Part shown: piece by piece, positions 43,665 through 52,221 of the stretch
Layout of the letters: each line of letters opens with the position of its first letter
Numbering within the stretch: the stretch's first letter is position 1
NCBI RefSeq assembly: GCF_000971475.1
Contig: NZ_DF967531.1
Coordinates: forward strand, 59,428-123,427
Direction: 5' to 3'
From: Sulfuricella sp. T08
Lineage (GTDB): Bacteria > Pseudomonadota > Gammaproteobacteria > Burkholderiales > Sulfuricellaceae
DNA: 64,000 nucleotides
Made by a program: the position numbers and the translations under genes
The notes under the pieces: generated by a model
Database searches by the model: none
Told to the model about the DNA's origin: nothing
The model's input: the letters and a program-made list of their open reading frames with translations, nothing else

Positions 43665-44281
43665 CCGGCTGCTGTGAAAACAAATCCTGCACCCTGAATG
43701 CCATGCGCGCCAACCATGGCCGCGTGCTCAAGATCGTACTGGCCGTCAACGTCGTCATGTTCGCTGTGGAAACCGTCGCCGGCATGGCCGCACATTCCAC
43801 CTCTCTGCTGGCGGACGCCTTGGACATGCTTGGCGATGCGCTGGTGTATGGCTTCAGCCTGTATGTTCTGACCCGTGACGAGATGTGGCAGGCGCGGGCG
43901 GCGCTACTGAAGGGCCTGATCATGCTCTCCTTCGGTCTGGGTGTGGCAGCGGAAGCGGTTTACAAAGCACTCCATCCCATCCTGCCCGACGGCGAATTCA
44001 TCGGAGTCATCGGACTGCTGGCGCTGGCCGCCAATACCGGGTGCTTCCTGCTGCTCTATCGCCACCGCGCCGACAACCTCAACATGAGTTCGGTGTGGCT
44101 ATGCTCGCGCAACGACCTGTTCGCCAATACAGGCGTGATCGTGGCCGGCATCGCGGTAATCTTCACCCAGTCACGCTGGCCGGATATTATTGTCGGTGGC
44201 GCCATTGCCGCCCTGTTTCTAAAATCTGCGTTCTCCGTGCTAGGACAATCCCTGGCAGCATTACGCACCCAACCCCACTAG
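43661..44281 (+). CDS. Short CDF-family cation transporter
   Basis: The 206-residue protein has six membrane helices and the CDF signature [21 protein letters not shown] in TM2 with two Asp, and [16 protein letters not shown] in TM5. It lacks the C-terminal cytoplasmic domain of usual CDF proteins such as the one at 2633. The N-terminus is Cys-rich ([10 protein letters not shown]), a possible metal-binding site. It overlaps ubiA by 4 bases. The metal is not predictable. Confidence 0.85.
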   Translation: MTGCCENKSCTLNAMRANHGRVLKIVLAVNVVMFAVETVAGMAAHSTSLLADALDMLGDALVYGFSLYVLTRDEMWQARAALLKGLIMLSFGLGVAAEAVYKALHPILPDGEFIGVIGLLALAANTGCFLLLYRHRADNLNMSSVWLCSRNDLFANTGVIVAGIAVIFTQSRWPDIIVGGAIAALFLKSAFSVLGQSLAALRTQPH

Positions 44282-44289
44282 GAGGCCCT

Positions 44290-44748
44290 ATGCGCCACGC
44301 TCTTATTTCCCTTGCTCTGCTGCTGCCAAGTCCGCTGGCTCTGGCGCAGCAACCCGTGCAGCCGCCGACTCCTCCGCAGGATTATCGCCAGCTGGTCACC
44401 ATGCCCGAACTGCCCCGCGCCCTGATGCGCACCGACATGCAGGATCACCTCGTGGCACTGAATGAAATTTTTGGATATCTGGCGGAAAACAACCTGGCGG
44501 CAGCGGCGGAAACCGCAGAAAAACGCCTCGGCAACAGCTCCATGGGCAAGCACGCCGTGATGGCGCGCGGCCAAGGGCCGGGGCGATTCATGCCTGACGC
44601 CATGCGTCAGATGGGGTGGGGTATGCACGCTGCGGCCAGCGAATTCGCCGAGGTGGCGAAAGGAGGGGATACGGCCAAGACCTATACCGCACTGCAAAAA
44701 GTCATGACTAGCTGCGTGGCCTGTCACATGTCGTTCCGCACGCGCTGA
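44290..44748 (+). CDS. Cytochrome c'-like periplasmic protein
   Basis: The 152-residue protein has a signal peptide (MRHALISLALLLPSPLALAQ), a helical region and one C-terminal heme c motif, SCVACHMSF near residue 143. The placement of CxxCH at the end of a four-helix bundle is typical of the cytochrome c' family. These proteins bind NO or act in electron transfer; the function here is unknown. It lies 8 bases after the CDF gene with GGAGG as SD. Confidence 0.8.
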   Translation: MRHALISLALLLPSPLALAQQPVQPPTPPQDYRQLVTMPELPRALMRTDMQDHLVALNEIFGYLAENNLAAAAETAEKRLGNSSMGKHAVMARGQGPGRFMPDAMRQMGWGMHAAASEFAEVAKGGDTAKTYTALQKVMTSCVACHMSFRTR

Positions 44749-44791
44749 CCACTCCTGTATAGGGAAAGTCAGCGCGACCGGGGAAGATGAA

Positions 44792-45076
44792 TCAGTGCTT
44801 GGCCTTGAGGCCGGCGGCAAAAACAGCTTCCAGACTCTCCGGTAGCTGGAACTGGGCAAAGGCACGATGGATTTCAGCCTCGTTCACGCCGGCGCTTCGG
44901 CCTTCGAATCGGATACCGATCCGTCCACCGTTGGAAGCCAGCGTAGCGAAAGCAAAGCGCCAGCGCTGAACTTCTGCGAGCCGCTCGCGCAACTCGCGCT
45001 CGTTGCTGATAACCACACCTGCTTCTTTCAGGGAGTCCAGAAAATCATCAAAGGACTCATTGCTAAGACTGCCCAT
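44792..45076 (-). CDS. Conserved hypothetical protein, 94 residues
   Basis: A small soluble protein with an acidic N-terminal part (MGSLSNESFDDFLDSLKEAG) and predicted helices; no Cys, no membrane segment. I do not recognise a family. It runs against its neighbours on the minus strand, convergent with the cytochrome gene, and there is no obvious terminator between them. The codon use fits the genome, so it is likely a real gene. Confidence 0.6.
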   Translation of the reverse strand: MGSLSNESFDDFLDSLKEAGVVISNERELRERLAEVQRWRFAFATLASNGGRIGIRFEGRSAGVNEAEIHRAFAQFQLPESLEAVFAAGLKAKH

Positions 45077-45366
45077 CTACGCCTCCGTTATGAAATACGG
45101 TGGTTGCCCACCTATGATCCTAACAACGTGGCTAATCTATAGCGGTTGACAAAACATTAAACAAAAGCGATCAACATGTTGAACTGCGCCTGGCCTGGCA
45201 CTTCTGAATTGCGGCAGGTCCGGCCAGATGCTGACTGGAGGTGATGGCCATGGCGGAAAACGCCGGCCATTTGCCTGGGCAATGGTTGCCTGAGCAAAAC
45301 CATTCCGCTACTCTGTTCACTATTTAAAATTCACCGGCCTATCCGCGTAGGTCGTGAGGTAAAACC
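45077..45366. other. 290-base gap with two hairpins
   Basis: TTGACA at 45144-45149 is a -35 without a good -10. The imperfect hairpin 45244-45270 (ATGGCC...GGCCAT, with inner TGGCG/CGCC and a GAAAA loop) and the hairpin 45281-45304 (AATGGTT/AACCATT) stand side by side before the gene at 45367. Neither has a U-run, so they are not typical terminators. Confidence 0.4.
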
Positions 45367-45711
45367 ATGACTGACCCGGTCGGCGACACCAACCTCGATT
45401 CCGCAAAAACATTGACCACCGTGGTCTATGCCCTGCAGGCGATTGCGATTCTGGGGTTCGGCCTTCCCTACATCGTTGCCATCATCATCAGCTATGTGAA
45501 ACTGGACGACGTCAAGGGCACCTGGCTGGAATCCCATTTCCGCTGGCAGATCCGCACTTTCTGGTTCAGCCTGCTGTGGGGGGCCATCGGCGCCATCACT
45601 TTTATCCTTATCATCGGCTGGTTTATCCTGGCCGCTGACTGCATCTGGGTTATTTACCGTATCGTCAAAGGCTGGCTACGCCTCAACGAGGGCAAGGAAA
45701 TGCTTCCATAA
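45367..45711 (+). CDS. Small membrane protein, DUF4870-like
   Basis: The 114-residue protein has three predicted membrane helices (about residues 18-45, 62-90) and the segment [20 protein letters not shown], typical of a family of small membrane proteins of unknown role (DUF4870/YtrH-like). The C-terminus is short and charged ([10 protein letters not shown]). Its TAA overlaps the ATG of ubiD (TAATG), so it is translationally coupled to ubiD. Confidence 0.75.
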   Translation: MTDPVGDTNLDSAKTLTTVVYALQAIAILGFGLPYIVAIIISYVKLDDVKGTWLESHFRWQIRTFWFSLLWGAIGAITFILIIGWFILAADCIWVIYRIVKGWLRLNEGKEMLP

Positions 45712-47174
45712 TGAAATACAAAGATCTGCGCGACTTTATCGCACAACTGGAAAAACAGGGCGAACTCAAGCGCATCAGCACTGAAGTCGATCCCCGCCTG
45801 GAAATGACCGAAATCTGCGACCGCGTGCTGAAAGCGGGCGGACCGGCGATCCTGTTCGAAAATCCGAAGGGGCATTCCATCCCGGTGCTGGCCAACCTGT
45901 TCGGCACGCCCAGACGCGTCGCCATGGGCATGGGCGAAGACAGCGTCGAAGCGTTGCGCGAAGTTGGCAAGCTGCTGGCTTTCCTCAAGGAACCGGAACC
46001 CCCCAAAGGCCTCAAGGATGCCTGGGATAAATTCCCGCTGTTCAAGCAGGTGCTCAACATGGCGCCGAAGGAGCTGTCATCCGCGCCCTGCCAGGAAATA
46101 GTCTGGGAAGGCAAGGACGTCGATCTGGCCAGGCTGCCGATCCAGACCTGTTGGCCGGGCGACGTGGCGCCGCTCATCACCTGGGGGCTGGTGATCACGC
46201 GCGGGCCGCTGAAGAAGCGGCAGAACCTCGGCATCTACCGCCAGCAGGTGATCGCCCCGAACAAGGTGATCATGCGCTGGCTCGCCCACCGCGGCGGCGC
46301 GCTGGATTTCCGCGACTTCAAGCAGGCCCATCCCGGCCAGCCTTTCCCGCTGGCGGTCGCCCTCGGTGCCGACCCGGCTACCATCCTCGGCGCGGTGACG
46401 CCTGTGCCGGACTCCCTGAGCGAATACCAGTTCGCCGGGCTGCTGCGCGGCTCGAAGACCGAGGTGGTAAAAGCCCTGGGATCCGACCTGCAAGTCCCGG
46501 CCAGCGCCGAGATCGTGCTGGAAGGCGTGATCCATCCCGACGAGATGGCACTGGAAGGGCCTTACGGCGACCACACCGGCTATTACAACGAACAGGCCGA
46601 GTTTCCGGTGTTCACCATCGAACGCATCACCATGCGCCGCAACCCCATCTACCACAGCACATATACTGGCAAACCGCCGGACGAACCGGCCATACTCGGC
46701 GTGGCCCTGAACGAAGTGTTCGTGCCGCTGTTGCAGAAACAGTTCCCCGAAATCACCGACTTCTATCTGCCGCCGGAAGGCTGCTCCTACCGACTCGCCG
46801 TTGTCAGCATCAAGAAGCAGTATGCCGGCCACGCCAAGCGCGTGATGTTCGGCGTATGGTCGTTCCTGCGCCAGTTCATGTACACCAAGTTCATCATCGT
46901 CACCGACGACGACGTCAACATCCGCGACTGGAAAGAAGTGATCTGGGCCATGACCACCCGCATGGATCCGGCGCGCGACACGCTATTGGTCGAGAACACG
47001 CCGATCGACTACCTTGATTTCGCCAGCCCGGTCAGCGGCCTGGGATCGAAGATGGGCATGGACGCCACCAACAAGTGGCCGGGAGAAACCATGCGCGAAT
47101 GGGGCCGACCGATTGTCATGGACGAAGCGATCAAGAGCAGGGTTGACGAACTCTGGAGCAGCCTGGGCCTGTAG
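45711..47174 (+). CDS. ubiD: 3-octaprenyl-4-hydroxybenzoate carboxy-lyase UbiD
   Basis: The 487-residue enzyme decarboxylates the prenylated benzoate in ubiquinone synthesis and needs prenylated FMN from UbiX. Signature parts are [20 protein letters not shown] near residue 45, RHLG-like [19 protein letters not shown] near 165-185, and the catalytic ExxxR...E region [22 protein letters not shown]. Length is normal. Its partner ubiX is not in the window; ubiC and ubiA are 2-3 kb away. Confidence 0.95.
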   Translation: MKYKDLRDFIAQLEKQGELKRISTEVDPRLEMTEICDRVLKAGGPAILFENPKGHSIPVLANLFGTPRRVAMGMGEDSVEALREVGKLLAFLKEPEPPKGLKDAWDKFPLFKQVLNMAPKELSSAPCQEIVWEGKDVDLARLPIQTCWPGDVAPLITWGLVITRGPLKKRQNLGIYRQQVIAPNKVIMRWLAHRGGALDFRDFKQAHPGQPFPLAVALGADPATILGAVTPVPDSLSEYQFAGLLRGSKTEVVKALGSDLQVPASAEIVLEGVIHPDEMALEGPYGDHTGYYNEQAEFPVFTIERITMRRNPIYHSTYTGKPPDEPAILGVALNEVFVPLLQKQFPEITDFYLPPEGCSYRLAVVSIKKQYAGHAKRVMFGVWSFLRQFMYTKFIIVTDDDVNIRDWKEVIWAMTTRMDPARDTLLVENTPIDYLDFASPVSGLGSKMGMDATNKWPGETMREWGRPIVMDEAIKSRVDELWSSLGL

Positions 47175-47247
47175 CCGCACGATGTTGACGCTGCGCCAAC
47201 AAAAGCCTACTCTTCGATTCGCTGTTAAACCACTTCAGGAGTAGGGC

Positions 47248-47679
47248 ATGGGCTTATTCGACGCTTTCAAGAAGAGCTCCTCCGCCGCACCGGCAGCCAA
47301 TCCCGACACCCAGGAACTCGATTTCATGAGCGCCATCGAGGCCCATGTACGCTGGAAAGTGCGCCTGGAAAACTACATCGAGGGAAAATGTGAAGAGAAA
47401 CTCGACCCTGAAATTGTCTGCCAGGACAACCAGTGCATTCTGGGAAAATGGATCTACGGGGCAGGCCAAAAATACAAGGATAATCCCCTGTTCGACGAGA
47501 TCCGGGTTGTCCACACCGAATTCCACAAAGGAGCTGCTCAGATCATTCGCATGTCCGATGCCGGCGAAAAAACTGCCGCCATGGACATGGTACAGCGCGG
47601 CGACCATTACAAGAACTCGCAGCGTATCAAATCCAAGCTAGCGCGCCTGCACATAGAACTCAAGGGCGGCGAGGAATAA
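47248..47679 (+). CDS. Stand-alone chemoreceptor zinc-binding (CZB) domain protein
   Basis: The 143-residue protein is a CZB domain with the zinc ligands visible: His in IEAHVRWKVRLENYI (about residue 32), Cys in NQCILGKWIYG (about 65), and two His in VVHTEFHKGA (about 90-94). CZB domains sense zinc or oxidants such as HOCl and usually sit at the end of chemoreceptors or diguanylate cyclases. Here there is no other domain. Its partner is unknown. It precedes a phosphoribosyltransferase gene by 19 bases. Confidence 0.85.
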   Translation: MGLFDAFKKSSSAAPAANPDTQELDFMSAIEAHVRWKVRLENYIEGKCEEKLDPEIVCQDNQCILGKWIYGAGQKYKDNPLFDEIRVVHTEFHKGAAQIIRMSDAGEKTAAMDMVQRGDHYKNSQRIKSKLARLHIELKGGEE

Positions 47680-47698
47680 GCCGCACTGCACGCCCTTC

Positions 47699-48262
47699 AT
47701 GGACAAACAACAAGGTCAACGAACCTGCCTTTACGATACCGCCGATCTCGACGCGGTCCTCGCCGACATGGCGCGCCAGGCAGCCGGTCTGCTCACCGGC
47801 CGGAAGCAGATCGCCATAGTCGGCCTGTTGCGCCGCGGCGCACCCCTGGCGGAAATGCTGCGCGACCGGCTAGTGCGTGATTATGGCATTTCCAACCTGC
47901 CGTTGTACAAACTCCATGTCAAGCGCTATGCCGACGATCTCACCCTGCTGCACCCGGAAACAGAGCTGACCGAAAGCGCCGAACAGGCTACCCTGGATCT
48001 GACCAATGCCACGGCAGTGGTCGTGGACGACGTGCTCTACCGAGGCCACTCGCTGCTAAAGGCCGTGGAATACCTGGCCGGGAAAAATCCGCTGGAGATA
48101 CGCACCGTAGTACTGGTTGATCGCGGCGTCACGCTGCTGCCGATCCGCGCGGACATCACCGGCATGCGACTGGATGTCGCGCCGCAGGACATCATCGAGT
48201 GCAATGTCCCGCCCTACGAACCAGAATTCAAAATCGACTTGCTTCGACCAAACAAAGGCTAA
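47699..48262 (+). CDS. Phosphoribosyltransferase, PyrR-like
   Basis: The 187-residue protein has the type I PRTase fold with the PRPP motif AVVVDDVLYRGHSL (about residues 100-113), and IAIVGLLRRGAPLAEML in the position of PyrR. Bacterial PyrR is an RNA-binding regulator and uracil PRTase; in proteobacteria with pyr operons it lies next to pyrB/pyrC, which are not here, so the role is uncertain. It follows the CZB gene by 19 bases. Confidence 0.75.
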   Translation: MDKQQGQRTCLYDTADLDAVLADMARQAAGLLTGRKQIAIVGLLRRGAPLAEMLRDRLVRDYGISNLPLYKLHVKRYADDLTLLHPETELTESAEQATLDLTNATAVVVDDVLYRGHSLLKAVEYLAGKNPLEIRTVVLVDRGVTLLPIRADITGMRLDVAPQDIIECNVPPYEPEFKIDLLRPNKG

Positions 48263-48329
48263 AGCGCTTTACAGCACCCTCAAATCACATTACATTCTTG
48301 ACCAATACAATCAGGAAATTTAAAACCAC

Positions 48330-48779
48330 ATGAAATTTCATTCCACTCAATTCGGCATGCAGGAAGTCGATCCGGAAAGCATCCTGACCTTTCCCAATGG
48401 AATGCCGGGATTCGAAGGGTCCACCCGCTACAAGCTGTTTCATGACGACAAGGAACAACAAGTCGTCGTTCACTGGCTGCAATCCATCGACGAACCGGAT
48501 GTCGCCTTCGCACTGGTTGATCCGGCGGTGTTCGGCCTGAACTACGAATTTGTCCTGACCGACGAGGAAGAGCAATTGCTGAAGATGGAAAACGTGGACG
48601 ACATCGCGGTTCTGCTCATCGCCTACAAGCCGCAACCGGATGCAGACTCCAAAACCAATATCAACGCCAACATCAACGGCCCGATCGTGCTCAATACCCG
48701 CACCCGCCTCGGTTTGCAGAAAATATTGGTAGGGATCGAAGCCGACCTCACCCTGAAGAGCAAAAAACCCGCCGCTTAA
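48330..48779 (+). CDS. fliW: Flagellar assembly factor FliW
   Basis: The 149-residue protein has the FliW features FGMQEVDPESILTFPNGMPGFE at the start and NINGPIVLNTRTRLGLQKIL near the end. FliW antagonises CsrA and helps control flagellin synthesis. No csrA or fliC lies in the window. Its 3' end overlaps the convergent dacB gene by 4 bases. Confidence 0.92.
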   Translation: MKFHSTQFGMQEVDPESILTFPNGMPGFEGSTRYKLFHDDKEQQVVVHWLQSIDEPDVAFALVDPAVFGLNYEFVLTDEEEQLLKMENVDDIAVLLIAYKPQPDADSKTNINANINGPIVLNTRTRLGLQKILVGIEADLTLKSKKPAA

Positions 48780-50182
48780 TTACGGCTGTACACCCACTCC
48801 AGCAGTGCATCCTGGGCCGCCTGGCCTGTGGATGCATCAGGATGGTTAATGAAGAATACCACCACCACGCTACGCCCTTTGTGGTCGTGCACATAACCGG
48901 CAATCGCCTTCACTCCCCGCAACGAACCGGTTTTGATATGGGCATGACCCGCCACGCCCTGATCGTGCAGCCGTTTCTTCATGGTACCGTCAACTGCCGC
49001 GATCGGCAGGGAAGACACGAACTCCGCCATCAACGGGCCACGCCAGGCGTTCAGGAGCAACGAGCCCAGATGCGCCGGGCTGATGTGCTCGGTGCGCGAA
49101 AGACCGGAACCGTTCTCGATCTCCATCTCAGGGAACGCCATGCCCCGCTCCGCCAGCCATTTATCGACAACCTGCCCCGCAACACGCGCCGAACCTTCGC
49201 TGCCGATTTCACGGCCGATAGTCAACAGCAACTGGCGTGCCATCACGTTGTTGCTGAACTTGTTGATATCGCGCACTACCTCTGCCAGCGCCCTGGATTC
49301 GCGGCTTGCCAGCAGTCGCGCGCCAGGTGCCGCAACACCCTCATGCACGCCGCCGACTAGCGTACCGCCCAGCTCCTGCCACAACTGCCGGAACAGCGCA
49401 TCGACGTGGCCGGTATTGTTGAACAGACTCAGATACAGCGACTTATCGCCGCAGGCGCTAGGGTAGCTACCACTGACCAATACCGTTACCGCGTCATTGC
49501 CGTACCTGCTGATTTCCGTCAGCACACCCTCGCGCCAGTCGTTACACGGGCCATCATCAAGCTGCAGGCGGTTGACGATGCGCAGGCGCGCGGGCCCGGG
49601 ATCGGCGATGATGCGCACACCGCCCTCCGCTTCCGGAACGAGACGGAAGCGGACGGTTTTAAAGTTCACCAGCAGCGCCTCGGGCATCACGTTGTAAGGG
49701 CGATAAGGCTCATTATCGAAGGAGCCCGGATCGCCCGGCGTCGCCTGAAAATAACTGTTGTCCAGCACCAGATCGCCGTGGATTTCCCGGATACCCAGCC
49801 CGCGCACATCGCGCAACAGGTTCCAGAAACTTTCCAGCGTCAGCGCCGGGTCGCCATAGCCCTTGACGACCAAGTCGCCCGTCAGGACATCCCCAGCCAC
49901 CGTCCCGCCCGTCAGCACCTCGGTTTTCCAGGTATAAGCCGGACCGAGCAACTCCAGGCCGGCATAAGTGGTCACCAGTTTCATGGTCGAGGCCGGGCTC
50001 ATCGACCTATTGGCCTGGTGAGCGATCAGCGGCTTTCTGGCCGCCACATCCTGGACGAACACACCCACGCTGGCAGGGGGAATGCCGACTTCACGCAACG
50101 CCTTGGCGACAGCAGTGGGCAGCGGTGCAGCCTGCACCGACACCGTCCACATCAACACCAGCAACAGCCATATCCTGTTCAT
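48776..50182 (-). CDS. dacB: D-alanyl-D-alanine carboxypeptidase/endopeptidase (PBP4 type)
   Basis: The 468-residue protein has a signal peptide (MNRIWLLLVLMWTVSVQAAP), then the peptidase S13 domain: SxxK in SPASTMKLV (about residue 62), SxN in FSNNVMARQLL (about 315), and KTG in IKTGSLRGVKAIAGYV (about 420). It acts in the periplasm on peptidoglycan. It overlaps bioA by 4 bases and follows it on the minus strand. Confidence 0.93.
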   Translation of the reverse strand: MNRIWLLLVLMWTVSVQAAPLPTAVAKALREVGIPPASVGVFVQDVAARKPLIAHQANRSMSPASTMKLVTTYAGLELLGPAYTWKTEVLTGGTVAGDVLTGDLVVKGYGDPALTLESFWNLLRDVRGLGIREIHGDLVLDNSYFQATPGDPGSFDNEPYRPYNVMPEALLVNFKTVRFRLVPEAEGGVRIIADPGPARLRIVNRLQLDDGPCNDWREGVLTEISRYGNDAVTVLVSGSYPSACGDKSLYLSLFNNTGHVDALFRQLWQELGGTLVGGVHEGVAAPGARLLASRESRALAEVVRDINKFSNNVMARQLLLTIGREIGSEGSARVAGQVVDKWLAERGMAFPEMEIENGSGLSRTEHISPAHLGSLLLNAWRGPLMAEFVSSLPIAAVDGTMKKRLHDQGVAGHAHIKTGSLRGVKAIAGYVHDHKGRSVVVVFFINHPDASTGQAAQDALLEWVYSRN

Positions 50183-51483
50183 AATCCCTCGATAATCTCC
50201 AGCGTGCCCGCCACCAGCATCCTGATTTCCTCCTCGTTGATCACATAGGGCGGCATGAAATAAACCGTGCTACCGATGGGGCGCAGAAGCAGGTTGCGCT
50301 TCAGCCCTTCCTCGAAGAATGCACGGGCGAAACCAGGCGCTACATCCGCCACCTCGAACGCCCAGATCATGCCGCTATGGCGAAAATTCATAACGCGCGG
50401 ATGCGCCTTGAGCGGCACGGCGATATCATTAAAACTTGCGGCCTTGACGCGGTTGGCCGCGATCACGTCGTCCTGCCCGAAAATATCCAGCACCGCCAGC
50501 GCTGCGCGACAAGCCAGCGCGTTGCCGGTGTAGGAATGGGAATGGAGAAAGCCGCGCGCCGTGTCGTCATGGTAAAACGCCTGGTAAACGGCATCGGTGG
50601 TCAGCACCACCGACAAGGGCAAATAACCACCGGTAATGCCTTTCGACAGGCACAGGAAATCTGGCCTGATCCCGGCCTGCTGATGGGCGAACATCGTCCC
50701 CGTGCGCCCGAAACCCACGGCGATTTCATCCGCAATCAGGTGCACCCCGAATTCGTCGCAGATCGCCCGCGCCTGGCGCAGGTATTCGGCATCGTACATC
50801 CCCATCCCCGCCGCACCCTGCACCAGTGGTTCGAGAATCAAGGCAGCGGTTTCCTGATGATGCCGCTCCAGATGCGCGCGCAAAGCCGTTGCACAGCGCA
50901 GCGCGTAATCCCGCGCCGGCTCTCCTGATTCGGCATTGCGCCAGTCGGGCGTCGGCACCTGCGCACTTTTCCGCAGCAAGGGCGCATAAGACTCCTTGAA
51001 CAGCGCCACGTCGGTGACCGACAGCGCACCCACGGTTTCGCCGTGATAGCCATTTTGCAGGCTGACGAAGCGGGTCTTTGCCGGGCGCCCCGAGTTACGC
51101 CAATAGTGGAAGCTCATCTTGAGCGCAATCTCGGTGGCGGAAGCCCCGTCCGAGCCGTAAAAGCAATGCCCCAGACCGGACAGGCGCGACAATCGTTCCG
51201 ACAGCTCGACCACCGGCTGGTGGGTGAAACCGGCCAGCATCACGTGCTCCAGCTTGTCCAACTGATCCTTGAGCGCGGCATTGATGCGCGGGTTGCAGTG
51301 GCCGAACAGGTTGACCCACCACGAACTCACGGCATCGAGATAGCGCCTGCCTTCGAAATCGTGCAGCCACACCCCCTCGCCGCGTGCAATCGGCAGCAGC
51401 GGCAGGGTCTCGTGCTGCTTCATCTGGGTGCAGGGGTGCCAGACGGCGGCCAGACTGCGATGGAGTAGTTCCTGATTAGACAT
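50179..51483 (-). CDS. bioA: Adenosylmethionine-8-amino-7-oxononanoate aminotransferase BioA
   Basis: The 434-residue PLP enzyme transfers an amino group from SAM to KAPA in biotin synthesis. Signatures are HPCTQMKQHE (residues 14-23), RYLDAVSSWWVNLFGHCNP, FYGSDGASATEIALKMS, LIADEIAVGFGRTGT and the PLP Lys in FLCLSKGITGGYLPL. I chose ATG 51483 (MSNQELLHRSLAAVW); the longer frame (to 51525) has no support. Its 5' part is duplicated at 51998-52135. The other bio genes are not in the window. Confidence 0.95.
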   Translation of the reverse strand: MSNQELLHRSLAAVWHPCTQMKQHETLPLLPIARGEGVWLHDFEGRRYLDAVSSWWVNLFGHCNPRINAALKDQLDKLEHVMLAGFTHQPVVELSERLSRLSGLGHCFYGSDGASATEIALKMSFHYWRNSGRPAKTRFVSLQNGYHGETVGALSVTDVALFKESYAPLLRKSAQVPTPDWRNAESGEPARDYALRCATALRAHLERHHQETAALILEPLVQGAAGMGMYDAEYLRQARAICDEFGVHLIADEIAVGFGRTGTMFAHQQAGIRPDFLCLSKGITGGYLPLSVVLTTDAVYQAFYHDDTARGFLHSHSYTGNALACRAALAVLDIFGQDDVIAANRVKAASFNDIAVPLKAHPRVMNFRHSGMIWAFEVADVAPGFARAFFEEGLKRNLLLRPIGSTVYFMPPYVINEEEIRMLVAGTLEIIEGL

Positions 51484-51592
51484 TGAGCTCGGGAGGCCCC
51501 GGAAGATGGATGCGATAGTGCACATTATCTCACAGCAGAATCCCCCTTGGGATGATGCCCCGAAGCCATGGATTTACTTATATAATTACCCC

Positions 51593-51829
51593 ATGCTCTA
51601 CTGGGAAAAACACGACCACGACAAAAATCGGCATAGCTGGTATGCCGTCACTTTCGGCCACGACCTGCTCGGCGACCTGGTGCTCAACCGCAGTTGGGGC
51701 AGCCTCGGCCTGCGCAGCCGGCAGCACCGCAAACAGCCAGTCGGCTCGGTGGACGAACTGCGCACCTGGCTGCAGATCATCGGCACGGAGCGCGAAGCAC
51801 ACGGCTATACCGTGGTCGCCGTCGGCTGA
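51593..51829 (+). CDS. WGR-like domain protein, 78 residues
   Basis: The protein begins MLYWEKHDHDKNRHSWYAV and contains DLLGDLVLNRSWGSLGLRSR, like the W-G-R core of WGR domains, which bind nucleic acids in PARPs and MolR-type proteins. I chose ATG 51593, which starts on the domain; the frame upstream is open for 29 more codons. It lies between bioA and its partial copy, and its stop abuts the mltB remnant. The function is unknown. Confidence 0.65.
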   Translation: MLYWEKHDHDKNRHSWYAVTFGHDLLGDLVLNRSWGSLGLRSRQHRKQPVGSVDELRTWLQIIGTEREAHGYTVVAVG

Positions 51830-51995
51830 TCAGTGTCCCATCCTGCGGGCGCTGCGGATCTCCCGGCTGAGCCGGTAGACCGCCAGCGCATAGTGCAGGC
51901 TGCGGTTGTAACGCGTGATCGCATAGAATTTGTCGAAGCCCAGCCAGTATTCCCTACCGTCTTCACCCTCTACCGCCAGCAAGGCCGCCCGGGAA
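51830..51995 (-). pseudogene. Remnant of the mltB 3' end (lytic murein transglycosylase B)
   Basis: The minus strand encodes EYWLGFDKFYAITRYNRSLH and YALAVYRLSREI, the C-terminus of MltB-like transglycosylases, which ends in FYxITRYNxSxxYAxAVxxL. Nothing else of the enzyme is present. In frame, it is fused to sequence copied from bioA (51998-52135), so it is probably not translated as a working protein. Confidence 0.7.
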
Positions 51996-51997
51996 AC

Positions 51998-52135
51998 AGG
52001 TTGACCCGCCACGAACTCACCGCATCCAGGTAGCGCGTGCAATCGCAGCAGCGTCAGGGTTTCGAGCTGCTTCATCTGGGTGCAGGGATGCAAGACGGAG
52101 GCTAGACTGCGTTTGAGGAGGTCTTCGTCATGCAT
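51998..52135 (-). pseudogene. Partial duplicate of the bioA 5' end
   Basis: The minus strand encodes LASVLHPCTQMKQLETL, close to LAAVWHPCTQMKQHETL of bioA. Further on, DNA near 51998-52035 matches bioA DNA around 51310-51348 (GGTTGACCCxCCACGAACTC), after a deletion of about 40 bases that shifts the frame. The copy joins the mltB remnant at about 51996. It is a rearrangement scar. Confidence 0.8.
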
Positions 52136-52221
52136 GGGAAAACTTGGGTTTCCTGATGGTTATATCAGTACTCCATACCCTCATACATATTCGCCCGCCC
52201 TCGTTAAGCTAGAATAGCTGA

